Shown: one piece after another, positions 52,209 to 60,565 of the stretch
Numbering within the stretch: the stretch's first letter is position 1
How the letters are laid out: each line of letters begins with the position of its first letter
Assembly (NCBI GenBank): GCA_000432915.1
Contig: HF995248.1
Span: forward strand, 30,129 to 94,128
From: Firmicutes bacterium CAG:194
GTDB taxonomy: Bacteria; Bacillota; Clostridia; Lachnospirales; Lachnospiraceae
Direction: 5' to 3'
DNA: 64,000 bases
Position numbers and translations under genes: made by a program
The notes under the pieces: generated by a model
What the model was told of the DNA's origin: nothing
Seen by the model: only the letters and a program-made list of their open reading frames with translations
The model's database searches: none

Positions 52209-53882
52209 TTGAATAAGAAACAAACAGAAAGTCCGTCAAAGCTCAAGATCATACCGCTGGGAGGTCTGGAGCAGATCGGGCTGAATATTACTGCCTTTGA
52301 ATATGAAGACAGTATTATTGTGGTGGACTGCGGTCTGGCATTTCCGGAGGATGATATGCTCGGAATCGATCTGGTTATCCCGGATGTAACGTATCTGAAG
52401 GAAAATGCGGATAAGGTAAAGGGCTTTATGATCACACATGGACATGAGGATCATATCGGCGCACTTCCTTATGTACTCAAGGAACTGCCTGTTCCGATCT
52501 ATGCGACAAAGCTGACAATGGGTATCATTGAAAACAAGCTGACAGAGCATGGACTGGAAAAAGCAACAAAGCGTAAGGTTGTCAAATTCGGACAGCATAT
52601 CAATCTGGGACAGTTCCGGGTAGAATTTATCAAGACAAACCACAGTATTGCGGATGCAGCAGCGCTTGCCATTTATTCACCGGCGGGAATTGTCGTGCAT
52701 ACAGGTGATTTTAAAGTGGATTACACACCGGTATTCGGGGATTCCATTGATCTGCAGCGTTTTGCGGAGCTTGGAAAGAAAGGCGTTCTGGCACTGATGT
52801 GCGACAGCACAAATGCGGAAAGACCGGGCTTTACCCCTTCTGAGAGAACAGTCGGTGTGACATTTGACAATATTTTCTCGGAGCATACCAATACAAGGCT
52901 GATCATTGCAACATTTGCATCCAATGTGGATCGTGTGCAGCAGATCATCAATTCCGCTTATAAATACGGACGTAAGGTTGTTGTCGAAGGACGCAGCATG
53001 GTCAATATCATTGATACAGCCACAAAGCTAGGTTATATCAATATTCCGGATAATACGCTGATCGATATCGAACAGCTCAAAAATTACCCGGATGAAAAAA
53101 CAGTCATTATCACAACGGGAAGCCAGGGTGAAAGTATGGCAGCTCTTTCCCGTATGGCATCTGGAATGCACCGGAAGATCTCAATCGGACCGCTTGATAC
53201 GGTTATCTTCTCGTCAAATCCGATCCCGGGAAATGAAAAAGCAGTTTCCAAGGTGATCAACGAACTGTATGCCAAAGGTGCAGATGTTATATTTGAAGAT
53301 GCGCATGTATCCGGACATGCCAGACAGGAAGAGATTAAACTGATCTATTCCCTGGTACAGCCGAGGTATTCCATTCCGGTACATGGCGAGTATCGCCATC
53401 TGAAAGCGCAGGCAAATCTGGTGCATAAGCTGGGCATGGATAAGGATAACATCTTTATTCTGCATTCAGGTGATGTGCTGGAGCTTTCGGAAGAAGCGGC
53501 AAAGGTGACCGGAAAGGTTCCGGTAGGCTCTATTTTCGTAGATGGTCTAGGTGTCGGTGATGTTGGTAATATCGTTATCCGCGACAGACAGCATCTGGCG
53601 GAAGACGGTATTCTGATCGTTGTCGTTGCGCTGGACTGCGAAAATAATGTCGTGGTTTCCGGCCCGGATATTGTTTCAAGAGGATTTGTCTATGTGAGAG
53701 AATCCGACGAGCTTCTGGATGGCGCAAGAGACATTGTGTCGGATGTACTGGATGACTGCATCGACAGAAACATCTCTGACTGGGGAAGAATGAAAAATGC
53801 GATGAAAGATTCTCTGAATGAATATTTCTGGAAGAAGACAAAACGTCGCCCGATGATCCTGCCTATTATCATGGAGGTGTAG
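52209..53882 (+). CDS. rnj: Ribonuclease J
   Basis: 557 residues. The metallo-beta-lactamase zinc site HGHEDH is at 77-82, followed by the beta-CASP domain (VVVEGRSMVN, TGSQGE, VHGEYRH) and the C-terminal domain. RNase J has 5'-3' exonuclease and endonuclease activity in mRNA decay. The TTG at 52209 is proposed because GTGGAGG lies nine bases before it and the preceding codons (from 52179) look non-homologous; a 170-base gap with no ribosome-site alternative precedes it. Confidence 0.93.
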   Translation: MNKKQTESPSKLKIIPLGGLEQIGLNITAFEYEDSIIVVDCGLAFPEDDMLGIDLVIPDVTYLKENADKVKGFMITHGHEDHIGALPYVLKELPVPIYATKLTMGIIENKLTEHGLEKATKRKVVKFGQHINLGQFRVEFIKTNHSIADAAALAIYSPAGIVVHTGDFKVDYTPVFGDSIDLQRFAELGKKGVLALMCDSTNAERPGFTPSERTVGVTFDNIFSEHTNTRLIIATFASNVDRVQQIINSAYKYGRKVVVEGRSMVNIIDTATKLGYINIPDNTLIDIEQLKNYPDEKTVIITTGSQGESMAALSRMASGMHRKISIGPLDTVIFSSNPIPGNEKAVSKVINELYAKGADVIFEDAHVSGHARQEEIKLIYSLVQPRYSIPVHGEYRHLKAQANLVHKLGMDKDNIFILHSGDVLELSEEAAKVTGKVPVGSIFVDGLGVGDVGNIVIRDRQHLAEDGILIVVVALDCENNVVVSGPDIVSRGFVYVRESDELLDGARDIVSDVLDDCIDRNISDWGRMKNAMKDSLNEYFWKKTKRRPMILPIIMEV

Positions 53883-53885
53883 GCT

Positions 53886-54218
53886 ATGCTCGAAATACAG
53901 AAAGAACTGGATCAGTTTATTCTGACGATCAAAAACACACAGGTATACAAAGAGTACCAACTGCAGAAAAGCAAGGTAAAAGAAAATCCGGATCTGAAAA
54001 GACAGCTGGATCAGTTCAGAATGAGAAATTATGAGCTGCAGACAAAGCATTGCCCGGATAATCTGTACGATGAAATGGACTGCTTCCAGAGAGAGTACGA
54101 GCAGTTCCGGGAAATCCCGCTGGTGCATGATTTTCTGGCAGCGGAGCTTGCGCTCTGCCGCCTGGTACAGGAAGTATCGGATGGTGTGATGCGCGCGGTA
54201 GCGGAGGATTTTGAATGA
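53886..54218 (+). CDS. YlbF/YmcA family protein
   Basis: 110 residues, all helical. Bacillus homologues (YlbF, YmcA with YaaT) form the Y-complex that guides RNase Y cleavage and affects competence and biofilm. Its position three bases after the RNase J gene supports a link to RNA turnover. Confidence 0.8.
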   Translation: MLEIQKELDQFILTIKNTQVYKEYQLQKSKVKENPDLKRQLDQFRMRNYELQTKHCPDNLYDEMDCFQREYEQFREIPLVHDFLAAELALCRLVQEVSDGVMRAVAEDFE

Positions 54219-54321
54219 TGTCAGGATTGTGAGAGCGCACAGCACGGAACAATCCGTATGACATTATTGATACAGATAATATCGTGCATTGCAGATGCAT
54301 GATACGGAGGAAGGAACTGTA

Positions 54322-54843
54322 ATGAAAGCAAAGCAAGTGACCGGAGCGGTTTTTAATATGATATTCCGACTGGTGCTGTCCATCATCATTATACTGGTGG
54401 TATACAGACTTGCCATGTATTCCTATCATCTGGGTTATATGGTGTTTGCGGATGTGGCAAAGGAAGCGGAGCCGGGCAGAGATATCACGATCGCCGTAGA
54501 TACAGAGGATAGCACGATGGATGTTGCAAAGACGCTGGAAAACAGAGGGCTGATAGATGATGCAAGAGTATTTTTCCTGCAGGAAATGCTGTCAGAATAC
54601 CGTGGTAAGATCCAGCCGGGCATTTATACGCTCAATACATCTATGACGGCTGAAAAGATGCTGGCGGAAATGGCGGCAAACGCACCTTCCGATGACGAAG
54701 AGTCTGAAGATGCACAAACGACGGATACGGAAAATACGAATGCATCGGATGATGTCTCAGATGGCGTTTCAGATGCTGCGGAGGATACGCCGGCAGCAAC
54801 AGATACGCAGTCTGCGGAGTCACACAGCGAGGATGTACAATGA
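54322..54843 (+). CDS. Short MltG/YceG-like membrane protein without catalytic domain
   Basis: 173 residues. One N-terminal membrane span (about 11-33), then the small LysM-like domain at the N-terminus of MltG (MDVAKTLENRGLIDDARVFFLQ and GKIQPGIYTLNTSMTAEKML), then an acidic Asp/Thr/Ala tail. The catalytic transglycosylase domain with the essential glutamate is missing, so it cannot cut glycan. The gene sits exactly where yrrL (mltG) lies in Bacillus, before trmR, so it looks like a reduced orthologue. It overlaps trmR by four bases. Confidence 0.8.
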   Translation: MKAKQVTGAVFNMIFRLVLSIIIILVVYRLAMYSYHLGYMVFADVAKEAEPGRDITIAVDTEDSTMDVAKTLENRGLIDDARVFFLQEMLSEYRGKIQPGIYTLNTSMTAEKMLAEMAANAPSDDEESEDAQTTDTENTNASDDVSDGVSDAAEDTPAATDTQSAESHSEDVQ

Positions 54844-55484
54844 TAGTAGATCAGAGATACGTGGATTATATCAATTCACTGGAAAAGGAGCTTCCGCCAT
54901 ATCTGGAAGAGCTGGAACAGTATGCACTTCAGACGGAAGTACCGATCATCCGAAAAGAGATGCAGAGCTTTTTGAAAACACTGCTTAAGATGAATAAACC
55001 GAAGCAGATCCTGGAGGTGGGAACTGCTATCGGTTTTTCTGCATTACTGATGAAGGAATTTATGCCGGCGGATGGGCAGATCACAACGATCGAGAAATAT
55101 GAGAAAAGAATACCGGTTGCCAGAGCAAATTTTGAGGCGCACGGAGACGGAAGGATCACGCTTCTGGAAGGAGATGCCATGGAAATTCTGGCAGGACTTA
55201 CCGGAAGCTACGACATGATCTTTATGGATGCGGCAAAAGGACAGTATATCCATTTTATGCCGGATGTGTTCAGGCTTCTGGCACCGGGCGGTGTATTATT
55301 GTCTGATAATGTGCTGCAGGATGGGGATATCATCCAGTCCCGCTATGCGGTAGCAAGAAGAAACCGTACGATCCATACGAGAATGCGGGAATATTTATAT
55401 GAACTGAAAAACAACGAAGCGCTTGTGACCTCTATCATACCACTCGGAGATGGGATTGCGCTTTCGGTAAAGAAGGATAAATAA
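54840..55484 (+). CDS. trmR: tRNA 5-hydroxyuridine methyltransferase (TrmR, YrrM-like)
   Basis: 214 residues of the COMT-type O-methyltransferase family: LEVGTAIGFSALLM SAM loop, IEKYEKR, and MDAAKGQY metal-binding region. In Bacillus, TrmR (YrrM) makes mo5U34 from ho5U34. The adjacent U32 gene, in the place of yrrN/yrrO, supplies that ho5U, so the assignment rests on synteny as much as sequence; a small-molecule O-methyltransferase is the alternative. Confidence 0.87.
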   Translation: MIVDQRYVDYINSLEKELPPYLEELEQYALQTEVPIIRKEMQSFLKTLLKMNKPKQILEVGTAIGFSALLMKEFMPADGQITTIEKYEKRIPVARANFEAHGDGRITLLEGDAMEILAGLTGSYDMIFMDAAKGQYIHFMPDVFRLLAPGGVLLSDNVLQDGDIIQSRYAVARRNRTIHTRMREYLYELKNNEALVTSIIPLGDGIALSVKKDK

Positions 55485-55485
55485 A

Positions 55486-56736
55486 ATGAGAAAACCAGAA
55501 TTATTGATTCCGGCAAGCAGTCTGGAAGTATTAAAAACAGCAGTTATATTTGGTGCGGATGCGGTATATATCGGCGGAGAGACATTTTCCCTGCGTGCAA
55601 AGGCGAAGAATTTCAGTCACGAAGATATGAAAGAAGGCATTGCATTTGCGCATGCCCATGGCGTCAGAGTACACGTAACGGCAAATATTCTGGCACATAA
55701 TTACGATATGGAACCTGCCAGAAACTATTTTCAGGAACTGGCAGAACTTGCGCCGGATGCGATCATCGTGGCAGATCCGGGCATGATCATGCTGGCAAAA
55801 GAAAACTGCCCGGATATTGAGATCCATTTAAGCACACAGGCAAACAATACAAACTACATGACTTATCGTTTCTGGTACGGGCAGGGTGTAAAACGTGTGG
55901 TATCCGCAAGGGAATTATCTTTGAAGGAGATCAAAGAGATCCGGGAACAGATTCCTGAAGATATGGAGATCGAGAGTTTTATCCATGGTGCTATGTGTAT
56001 TTCTTATTCCGGCAGATGCCTGCTCAGTAATTATTTTACGGGCAGGGATGCCAACCGCGGTGCCTGCACCCATCCTTGCAGATGGAAATATGCAGTAGTG
56101 GAAGAATCCAGACCGGGCGAGTATATGCCTGTTTATGAAAATGAAAGAGGCACTTATATTTTCAACTCCAAGGATCTTTGCATGATCGAGCATATCCCGG
56201 AAATGATCGATGCGGGAATCGACAGCTTTAAGATCGAGGGCAGAATGAAAACGGCTCTTTATGTGGCAACAGTTGCGAGAACATACCGGAAAGCGATCGA
56301 TGCCTGTCTGGAATCAAAAGAAGCATACGAAGCGATCCTGCCATGGTGCAGGGAAGAAATTTCCAAATGTACCTATCGCCAGTTTACAACGGGATTTTAT
56401 TTTGGCAGACCGGATGAAAATACACAGATCTACGACAGCAATACTTATGAGCAGGAGTATATTTATCTCGGTATCGTGGAAGATGCAGAAGCTGCACAGG
56501 AAAATGCGGGAAGTATCGTATCCATTACACAGCGTAATAAGTTCAGTGTCGGAGAGACGATCGAGATCATGAAGCCGGATGGCAGCAATGTACAGACGAC
56601 CGTATTGTCTATTGTAAATGAAGAAGGACAGGAGCAGGAAAGTGCACCGCATCCGCAGCAGAAGCTCCGCGTTTTGCTTAGTGAGAAAGCTTCTCATTAT
56701 GATCTTCTGCGCAAAAAAGCATGTGCAACAAGCTGA
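55486..56736 (+). CDS. trhP: U32-family protein, tRNA 5-hydroxyuridine synthesis (TrhP)
   Basis: 416 residues. The U32 signature ESFIHGAMCISYSGRC with downstream cysteines (RGACTHPCRW) for the Fe-S site, the ADAVYIGGETFSLRAKAKNF start, and a C-terminal beta barrel. Annotated historically as a peptidase, this group hydroxylates U34 of tRNA using prephenate (TrhP). It starts one base after the trmR stop. Only one gene is present where Bacillus has two (yrrN, yrrO). Last gene of the cluster. Confidence 0.88.
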   Translation: MRKPELLIPASSLEVLKTAVIFGADAVYIGGETFSLRAKAKNFSHEDMKEGIAFAHAHGVRVHVTANILAHNYDMEPARNYFQELAELAPDAIIVADPGMIMLAKENCPDIEIHLSTQANNTNYMTYRFWYGQGVKRVVSARELSLKEIKEIREQIPEDMEIESFIHGAMCISYSGRCLLSNYFTGRDANRGACTHPCRWKYAVVEESRPGEYMPVYENERGTYIFNSKDLCMIEHIPEMIDAGIDSFKIEGRMKTALYVATVARTYRKAIDACLESKEAYEAILPWCREEISKCTYRQFTTGFYFGRPDENTQIYDSNTYEQEYIYLGIVEDAEAAQENAGSIVSITQRNKFSVGETIEIMKPDGSNVQTTVLSIVNEEGQEQESAPHPQQKLRVLLSEKASHYDLLRKKACATS

Positions 56737-56827
56737 TCCTGGTTGTGCAATATAGACATTTGGCGGCAAAAATTCTGCAAATGTTTTAGAAAATTCGACC
56801 AATTTTTGAAAAATAGAAAAATGGGTA

Positions 56828-56856
56828 TTGAAATTTAAAAAAAATAAGAGTATCTT
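56828..56856 (+). promoter_or_regulatory. Promoter of the glnN leader
   Basis: TTGAAA (56828-56833), 17 bases, TATCTT (56851-56856), giving an expected start near 56863 and a leader of about 150 bases. Confidence 0.6.
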
Positions 56857-56862
56857 AATAGC

Positions 56863-56937
56863 AACGAAAGGAATCTTTCGAAAATAAGATAACTTGAACG
56901 ATGATGTTCCAAACGGTAGTTTTGGAACATTTTTTTG
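56863..56937 (+). promoter_or_regulatory. glnN leader with hairpin followed by intrinsic terminator (candidate attenuator)
   Basis: Stem CGAAAG-GAAT-CTTTCG (56865-56880), then a strong terminator: ATGTTCCAAA (56904-56913) with TTTGGAACAT (56921-56930) and a T-run to 56936. It lies about 40 bases after the predicted start and 80 before the glnN ATG, so transcripts from the promoter at 56828 must read through it. That suggests regulated antitermination in response to nitrogen. It could also simply terminate the trhP operon. The first loop is not the A1-G4 hexaloop expected for an ANTAR-protein site. Confidence 0.6.
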
Positions 56938-57013
56938 TATCGGGGAAATTTGATATAAAGCACAAAAAGAACGTTATCAAGTATCTAATATAAAAAAGAA
57001 AGGGAGATATGAA

Positions 57014-59125
57014 ATGAGCGGAGTTACAAATGTGGAAGAAATTTTCGGTAAAAACGTGTTCACACTTGGTAAGATGAAGGAACGTCTGCCAAAGGATGTG
57101 TACAAGGAAGTGAAAAAGGTCATGGATCAGGGCGGAGAGCTTTCCATGGCAGCAGCAAATGTTGTTGCAAAAGCAATGAAGGACTGGGCATGTGAAAATG
57201 GTGCAACACATTACACACATTGGTTCCAGCCATTGACAGGAATCACGGCAGAAAAGCATGATGCTTTCGTTTCGCATCCGGATGAAGCCGGTAAGATGAT
57301 CACAGAGTTTTCCGGAAAGGAACTGATCAAGGGCGAGCCTGATGCATCTTCATTCCCGTCAGGTGGTCTGAGAGCAACTTTCGAAGCAAGAGGTTATACA
57401 GCATGGGATATCACAAGCCCTGCATTCTTAAAAGAAGCTTCAACAGGCGTGATCCTCTGTATCCCGACAGCCTTCTGTTCTTATACAGGTGAGGCACTGG
57501 ATAAAAAGACACCACTGTTGCGTTCCATGGAAGCTGTATCCAAACAGGCACTTCGTATCGTCCGTTTATTTGGAAATACAACAGCAACAAAAGTAACTGC
57601 ATCCGTAGGACCGGAGCAGGAGTACTTCCTTGTTGACGAGAATCTGTATAAAAAGAGATCTGACCTGATGTTTGCGGGCAGAACCTTATTTGGCGCACCT
57701 GCTCCAAAAGGACAGGAAATGGAAGACCACTATTTCGGTGTTATCCGTGAACGTGTCGGCGCATACATGAAGGATCTGAATGAAGAACTTTGGAAATTAG
57801 GTGTTACGGCAAAAACACAGCATAATGAAGTAGCTCCTGCACAGCATGAGCTGGCTCCGATCTATGAAACAGCCAATATCGCAGTTGACCACAACCAGCT
57901 TGTTATGGAGACAATGAAACGTGTTGCTGTACAGCATGGCCTGAGATGTCTGCTGCATGAGAAACCATATGCAGGCGTCAATGGTTCCGGTAAGCATGAC
58001 AACTGGTCCATTACAACAGATGACGGCATGAACTTACTTGAGCCGGGTGATACACCAAATGAAAATATCCAGTTTCTGCTTGTACTTGCCTGCATCATGA
58101 AAGCGGTTGACAAACATGCAGATCTGCTTCGCCAGTCCGCATCCGATGTCGGAAACGACCACAGACTTGGCGCAAACGAAGCACCGCCGGCAATTATTTC
58201 CATGTTCCTTGGCGAACAGCTTGAGGACGTAGTAAAACAGCTTGTAGAAACAGGTAATGCTGCTTCCTGCAAAGAGGGCGGTAAGCTGGAGACAGGTGTA
58301 TCCACACTGCCTGATCTGGATAAAGATGCAACAGACCGTAACCGTACTTCGCCATTTGCCTTCACAGGTAATAAGTTTGAATTCCGTATGGTTGGATCCG
58401 CTGATTCCATCGCCGGCCCGAATACAACGCTGAATGCGATCGTAGCGGAAGCATTCTGCGAAGCTGCTGACAGACTGGAAAAAGCAGAAGACTTTGAAAC
58501 AGCAGTACATGACCTGATCAAAGAATACATGACAGAGCACCAGAGAATCATCTTCAATGGAAACGGCTATTCCGATGAGTGGGTAGTAGAAGCTGAGAAA
58601 CGTGGACTTCCAAATATCAAATCCATGATCGAAGCTGCTTCTACACTGACAAGTGAGAAGGCAGTCGCACTGTTTGAGAAGTTCGGTATTTATACAAAGG
58701 CAGAACTGGAATCCCGTGAAGAGATCATTTATGAAACATATGCAAAGACGATCAATATCGAAGCACTGACCATGATCGACATGGCAGGCAAGCAGATCAT
58801 CCCTGCAGTTGTGAAATATACAAAGACACTGGCAGATACCGCAAATGCCATCAAGACAGCAGGCGGAGACGCAAGCGTACAGACAGAACTTCTGGCTGAT
58901 GTTTCCACAAAACTTGCAGCAATGCAGAAGGCACTCAACAAGCTGGTAGCTGACGAGAAAGAAGCAAGTGCTATGGAAGATGTAAAGGCACAGGCATTCT
59001 TCTACAAAGATACAATCAAGGCTACTATGGATGAGCTGAGAAAACCTGCTGATGAGCTGGAAATGATCGTTGACAAAGACGTATGGCCGATCCCGACATA
59101 CGGCGAGTTAATGTTCGAGGTATAG
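57014..59125 (+). CDS. glnN: Type III glutamine synthetase
   Basis: 703 residues, the length of GSIII (about 700) as against 450 for GSI. Blocks include FPSGGLRATFEARGYTAWD, the GPEQEYFLVD metal-binding block, KTQHNEVAPAQHELAPI, NDHRLGANEAPPAI and RNRTSPFAFTGNKFEFR. It condenses glutamate and ammonium with ATP. The enzyme is a dodecamer in studied members. Strong GGGAG ribosome site, codons highly adapted, and a leader terminator; all fit a major nitrogen-assimilation enzyme under transcriptional control. Confidence 0.96.
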   Translation: MSGVTNVEEIFGKNVFTLGKMKERLPKDVYKEVKKVMDQGGELSMAAANVVAKAMKDWACENGATHYTHWFQPLTGITAEKHDAFVSHPDEAGKMITEFSGKELIKGEPDASSFPSGGLRATFEARGYTAWDITSPAFLKEASTGVILCIPTAFCSYTGEALDKKTPLLRSMEAVSKQALRIVRLFGNTTATKVTASVGPEQEYFLVDENLYKKRSDLMFAGRTLFGAPAPKGQEMEDHYFGVIRERVGAYMKDLNEELWKLGVTAKTQHNEVAPAQHELAPIYETANIAVDHNQLVMETMKRVAVQHGLRCLLHEKPYAGVNGSGKHDNWSITTDDGMNLLEPGDTPNENIQFLLVLACIMKAVDKHADLLRQSASDVGNDHRLGANEAPPAIISMFLGEQLEDVVKQLVETGNAASCKEGGKLETGVSTLPDLDKDATDRNRTSPFAFTGNKFEFRMVGSADSIAGPNTTLNAIVAEAFCEAADRLEKAEDFETAVHDLIKEYMTEHQRIIFNGNGYSDEWVVEAEKRGLPNIKSMIEAASTLTSEKAVALFEKFGIYTKAELESREEIIYETYAKTINIEALTMIDMAGKQIIPAVVKYTKTLADTANAIKTAGGDASVQTELLADVSTKLAAMQKALNKLVADEKEASAMEDVKAQAFFYKDTIKATMDELRKPADELEMIVDKDVWPIPTYGELMFEV

Positions 59126-59160
59126 AATTCCTTTTGGATGTTATGAAATGAAGTGTATAA

Positions 59161-59197
59161 ATGTGCGGAAACAGCTTGTTTCCGCGCATTTCCTTCT
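59161..59197 (+). terminator. Terminator of glnN
   Basis: ATGTGCGGAAAC (59161-59172) pairs with GTTTCCGCGCAT (59178-59189) with one T-G pair, followed by TTCCTTCT. Confidence 0.85.
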
Positions 59198-59244
59198 ATA
59201 AAAAAGAGCAAGCAAAAAATATTAAAAAAATTTTGAAAAAGTAC

Positions 59245-59273
59245 TTGCATAATAAAAAAACATTTGCTATAAT
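59245..59273 (+). promoter_or_regulatory. Promoter of tRNA-Gln
   Basis: TTGCAT (59245-59250), 17 bases, TATAAT (59268-59273), 14 bases before the tRNA 5' end. Confidence 0.85.
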
Positions 59274-59287
59274 CAATTTCGTTGTGA

Positions 59288-59359
59288 TGGGCTATCGCCA
59301 AACGGTAAGGCAACGGACTCTGACTCCGTCATTTCAAGGTTCGAATCCTTGTAGCCCAG
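59288..59359 (+). tRNA. tRNA-Gln (anticodon CTG)
   Basis: A 72-base cloverleaf: acceptor TGGGCTA (59288-59294) with TAGCCCA (59352-59358), D arm GCC...GGC, anticodon stem ACGGA/TCCGT with loop CTCTGAC (anticodon CTG at 59320-59322, reads CAG), T arm CAAGG-TTCGAAT-CCTTG, discriminator G59359. The U-A first pair (TGGGCTA start) is typical of tRNA-Gln. CCA is not encoded. Own promoter and terminator. Confidence 0.96.
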
Positions 59360-59368
59360 CTTTTGGAG

Positions 59369-59396
59369 GCCCGGTTGAATTTCAACCGGGCTTTTT
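59369..59396 (+). terminator. Terminator of tRNA-Gln
   Basis: GCCCGGTTGAA (59369-59379) and TTCAACCGGGC (59381-59391), 11 bp, then TTTTT. Confidence 0.95.
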
Positions 59397-59778
59397 GTAG
59401 CGAGGGAACAAAATCAAGCACGAGCGAAGCGAGTATTTGATTTTGCCCGAGCGTACAACGAGAAAATCGAAGAGCACGAAGTGCGGCTGCTGTGATAACA
59501 GCAGGATTTTCGAGTCTGGTAAGAGGGAACAAAATCAAGCATTGTCACATATTTGCGCAGCAAATGTGCGACTAAATAACCTGCGCAGCAGGTTATAGCT
59601 ATTCCGAGCGTACAACGAGAAAATCAGAGAGCACGAAGTGTGGCTGCTGTGATAACAGCAGGATTTTCGAGTATGTGTGAAAATCACGTGAAAAATGAAA
59701 GCAGCGAAGCTGCGACGCTACGAAGTAGCGGATTTTTCGAGTCTGGTAAGAATAAAACAAAATCTCGAGCGAAGCGAG
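59397..59778 (+). repeat. Array of nested hairpin repeats after tRNA-Gln (families B and C)
   Basis: The gap 59360-59786 has no gene. It has two copies (about 59449-59518 and 59605-59674) of a unit that begins GAGCGTACAACGAGAAAATC and ends GATTTTCGAGT. Each folds as AAAATC...GATTTT enclosing GCAC-GAA-GTGC or a variant, then CTGCTGT-GATA-ACAGCAG. Between them is a copy of the 28855 repeat (59541-59597), with AACCTGC-GCA-GCAGGTT at 59578-59594. After them come GCAGC-GAA-GCTGC (59701-59713) and GCTAC-GAA-GTAGC (59717-59729). The array starts right after the tRNA terminator and ends inside the ribosome site of the next gene. Confidence 0.85.
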
Positions 59779-59786
59779 GTAAACCA

Positions 59787-60542
59787 ATGTATTCATTCAA
59801 CAGCAGAGTGCGTTACAGTGAAGTAAATAAAGATGGCAGGCTGAAGCTTGTATCACTGCTGGATTATTTTCAGGACTGCTCCACGTTTCATTCCGAGGAT
59901 GCGGGGATGGGAACGGAATACCTGGCAGGACAGGGACTGGCATGGGTACTGAATTTCTGGCAGATCGATGTCATGAGGTATCCGCAGCTTTGCGAACAGA
60001 TCACGATCGAGACATGTCCCTATGCATTTAAAGGCTGTCTGGGCTTTCGTAATTTTGATATGCTTGATGAGCAGGGAAACAGGATCGCCGTTGCCAATAC
60101 GCTCTGGACACTTCTGAATCTGCAGTCCATGCGGCCGGCAAAGCCGACGGAAGAAATGCTGCAGGCTTACAGCATTTCTTCAAAGCTTCCAATGGAATAT
60201 CTGTCACGGAAAATTCCGGTAGAAGGAGAGGGAGAGAGACAGGATGAGGTGCTTGTCCGGAAACATCATCTGGATACCAATTACCATATGAACAACGGAC
60301 AGTATGTTGCTGTGGCGTCGGATCTTCTGCCTGAGAATTTTGAGGTGGACCGGCTGATGGTCAGCTATCATAAATCAGCGGTGCTGGGAGACATTCTGTA
60401 TCCGGTCATTTACGGAAAAGGAACAGAGGAAGTGACTGTTGTATTGGAAACGGAAGAACACAGCCCTTATGCGATTGTAAAATTTAACGGAATACTGAGC
60501 AAACAGGAGAATCGGGTTCCGGTTGTGGGAAAGATATTGTAA
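59787..60542 (+). CDS. Acyl-ACP thioesterase (FatA/FatB-like)
   Basis: 251 residues forming two hot-dog domains: DYFQDCSTFHSEDAG early in the first, an ANTLWTLLNLQSMRP strand, and HLDTNYHMNNGQYV (the Asn/His active-site region) in the second. It hydrolyses acyl-ACP to release free fatty acid; bacterial members of this family exist in Clostridia. ATG 59787 is used because GAGG (59775-59778) precedes it and the upstream in-frame codons (from 59640) are repeat sequence. That ribosome site is part of the final repeat hairpin, an unusual arrangement. Confidence 0.88.
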   Translation: MYSFNSRVRYSEVNKDGRLKLVSLLDYFQDCSTFHSEDAGMGTEYLAGQGLAWVLNFWQIDVMRYPQLCEQITIETCPYAFKGCLGFRNFDMLDEQGNRIAVANTLWTLLNLQSMRPAKPTEEMLQAYSISSKLPMEYLSRKIPVEGEGERQDEVLVRKHHLDTNYHMNNGQYVAVASDLLPENFEVDRLMVSYHKSAVLGDILYPVIYGKGTEEVTVVLETEEHSPYAIVKFNGILSKQENRVPVVGKIL

Positions 60543-60565
60543 GTTAAGAAGGAAAGCAGGCTAAT

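Noticed and set aside
56865..56930. ANTAR-type two-hairpin antitermination site before glnN
   Set aside because: The first loop is a GAAT tetraloop and the second loop is CGGTAGT; neither shows the A1-G4 hexaloop, so only a general attenuator is proposed.
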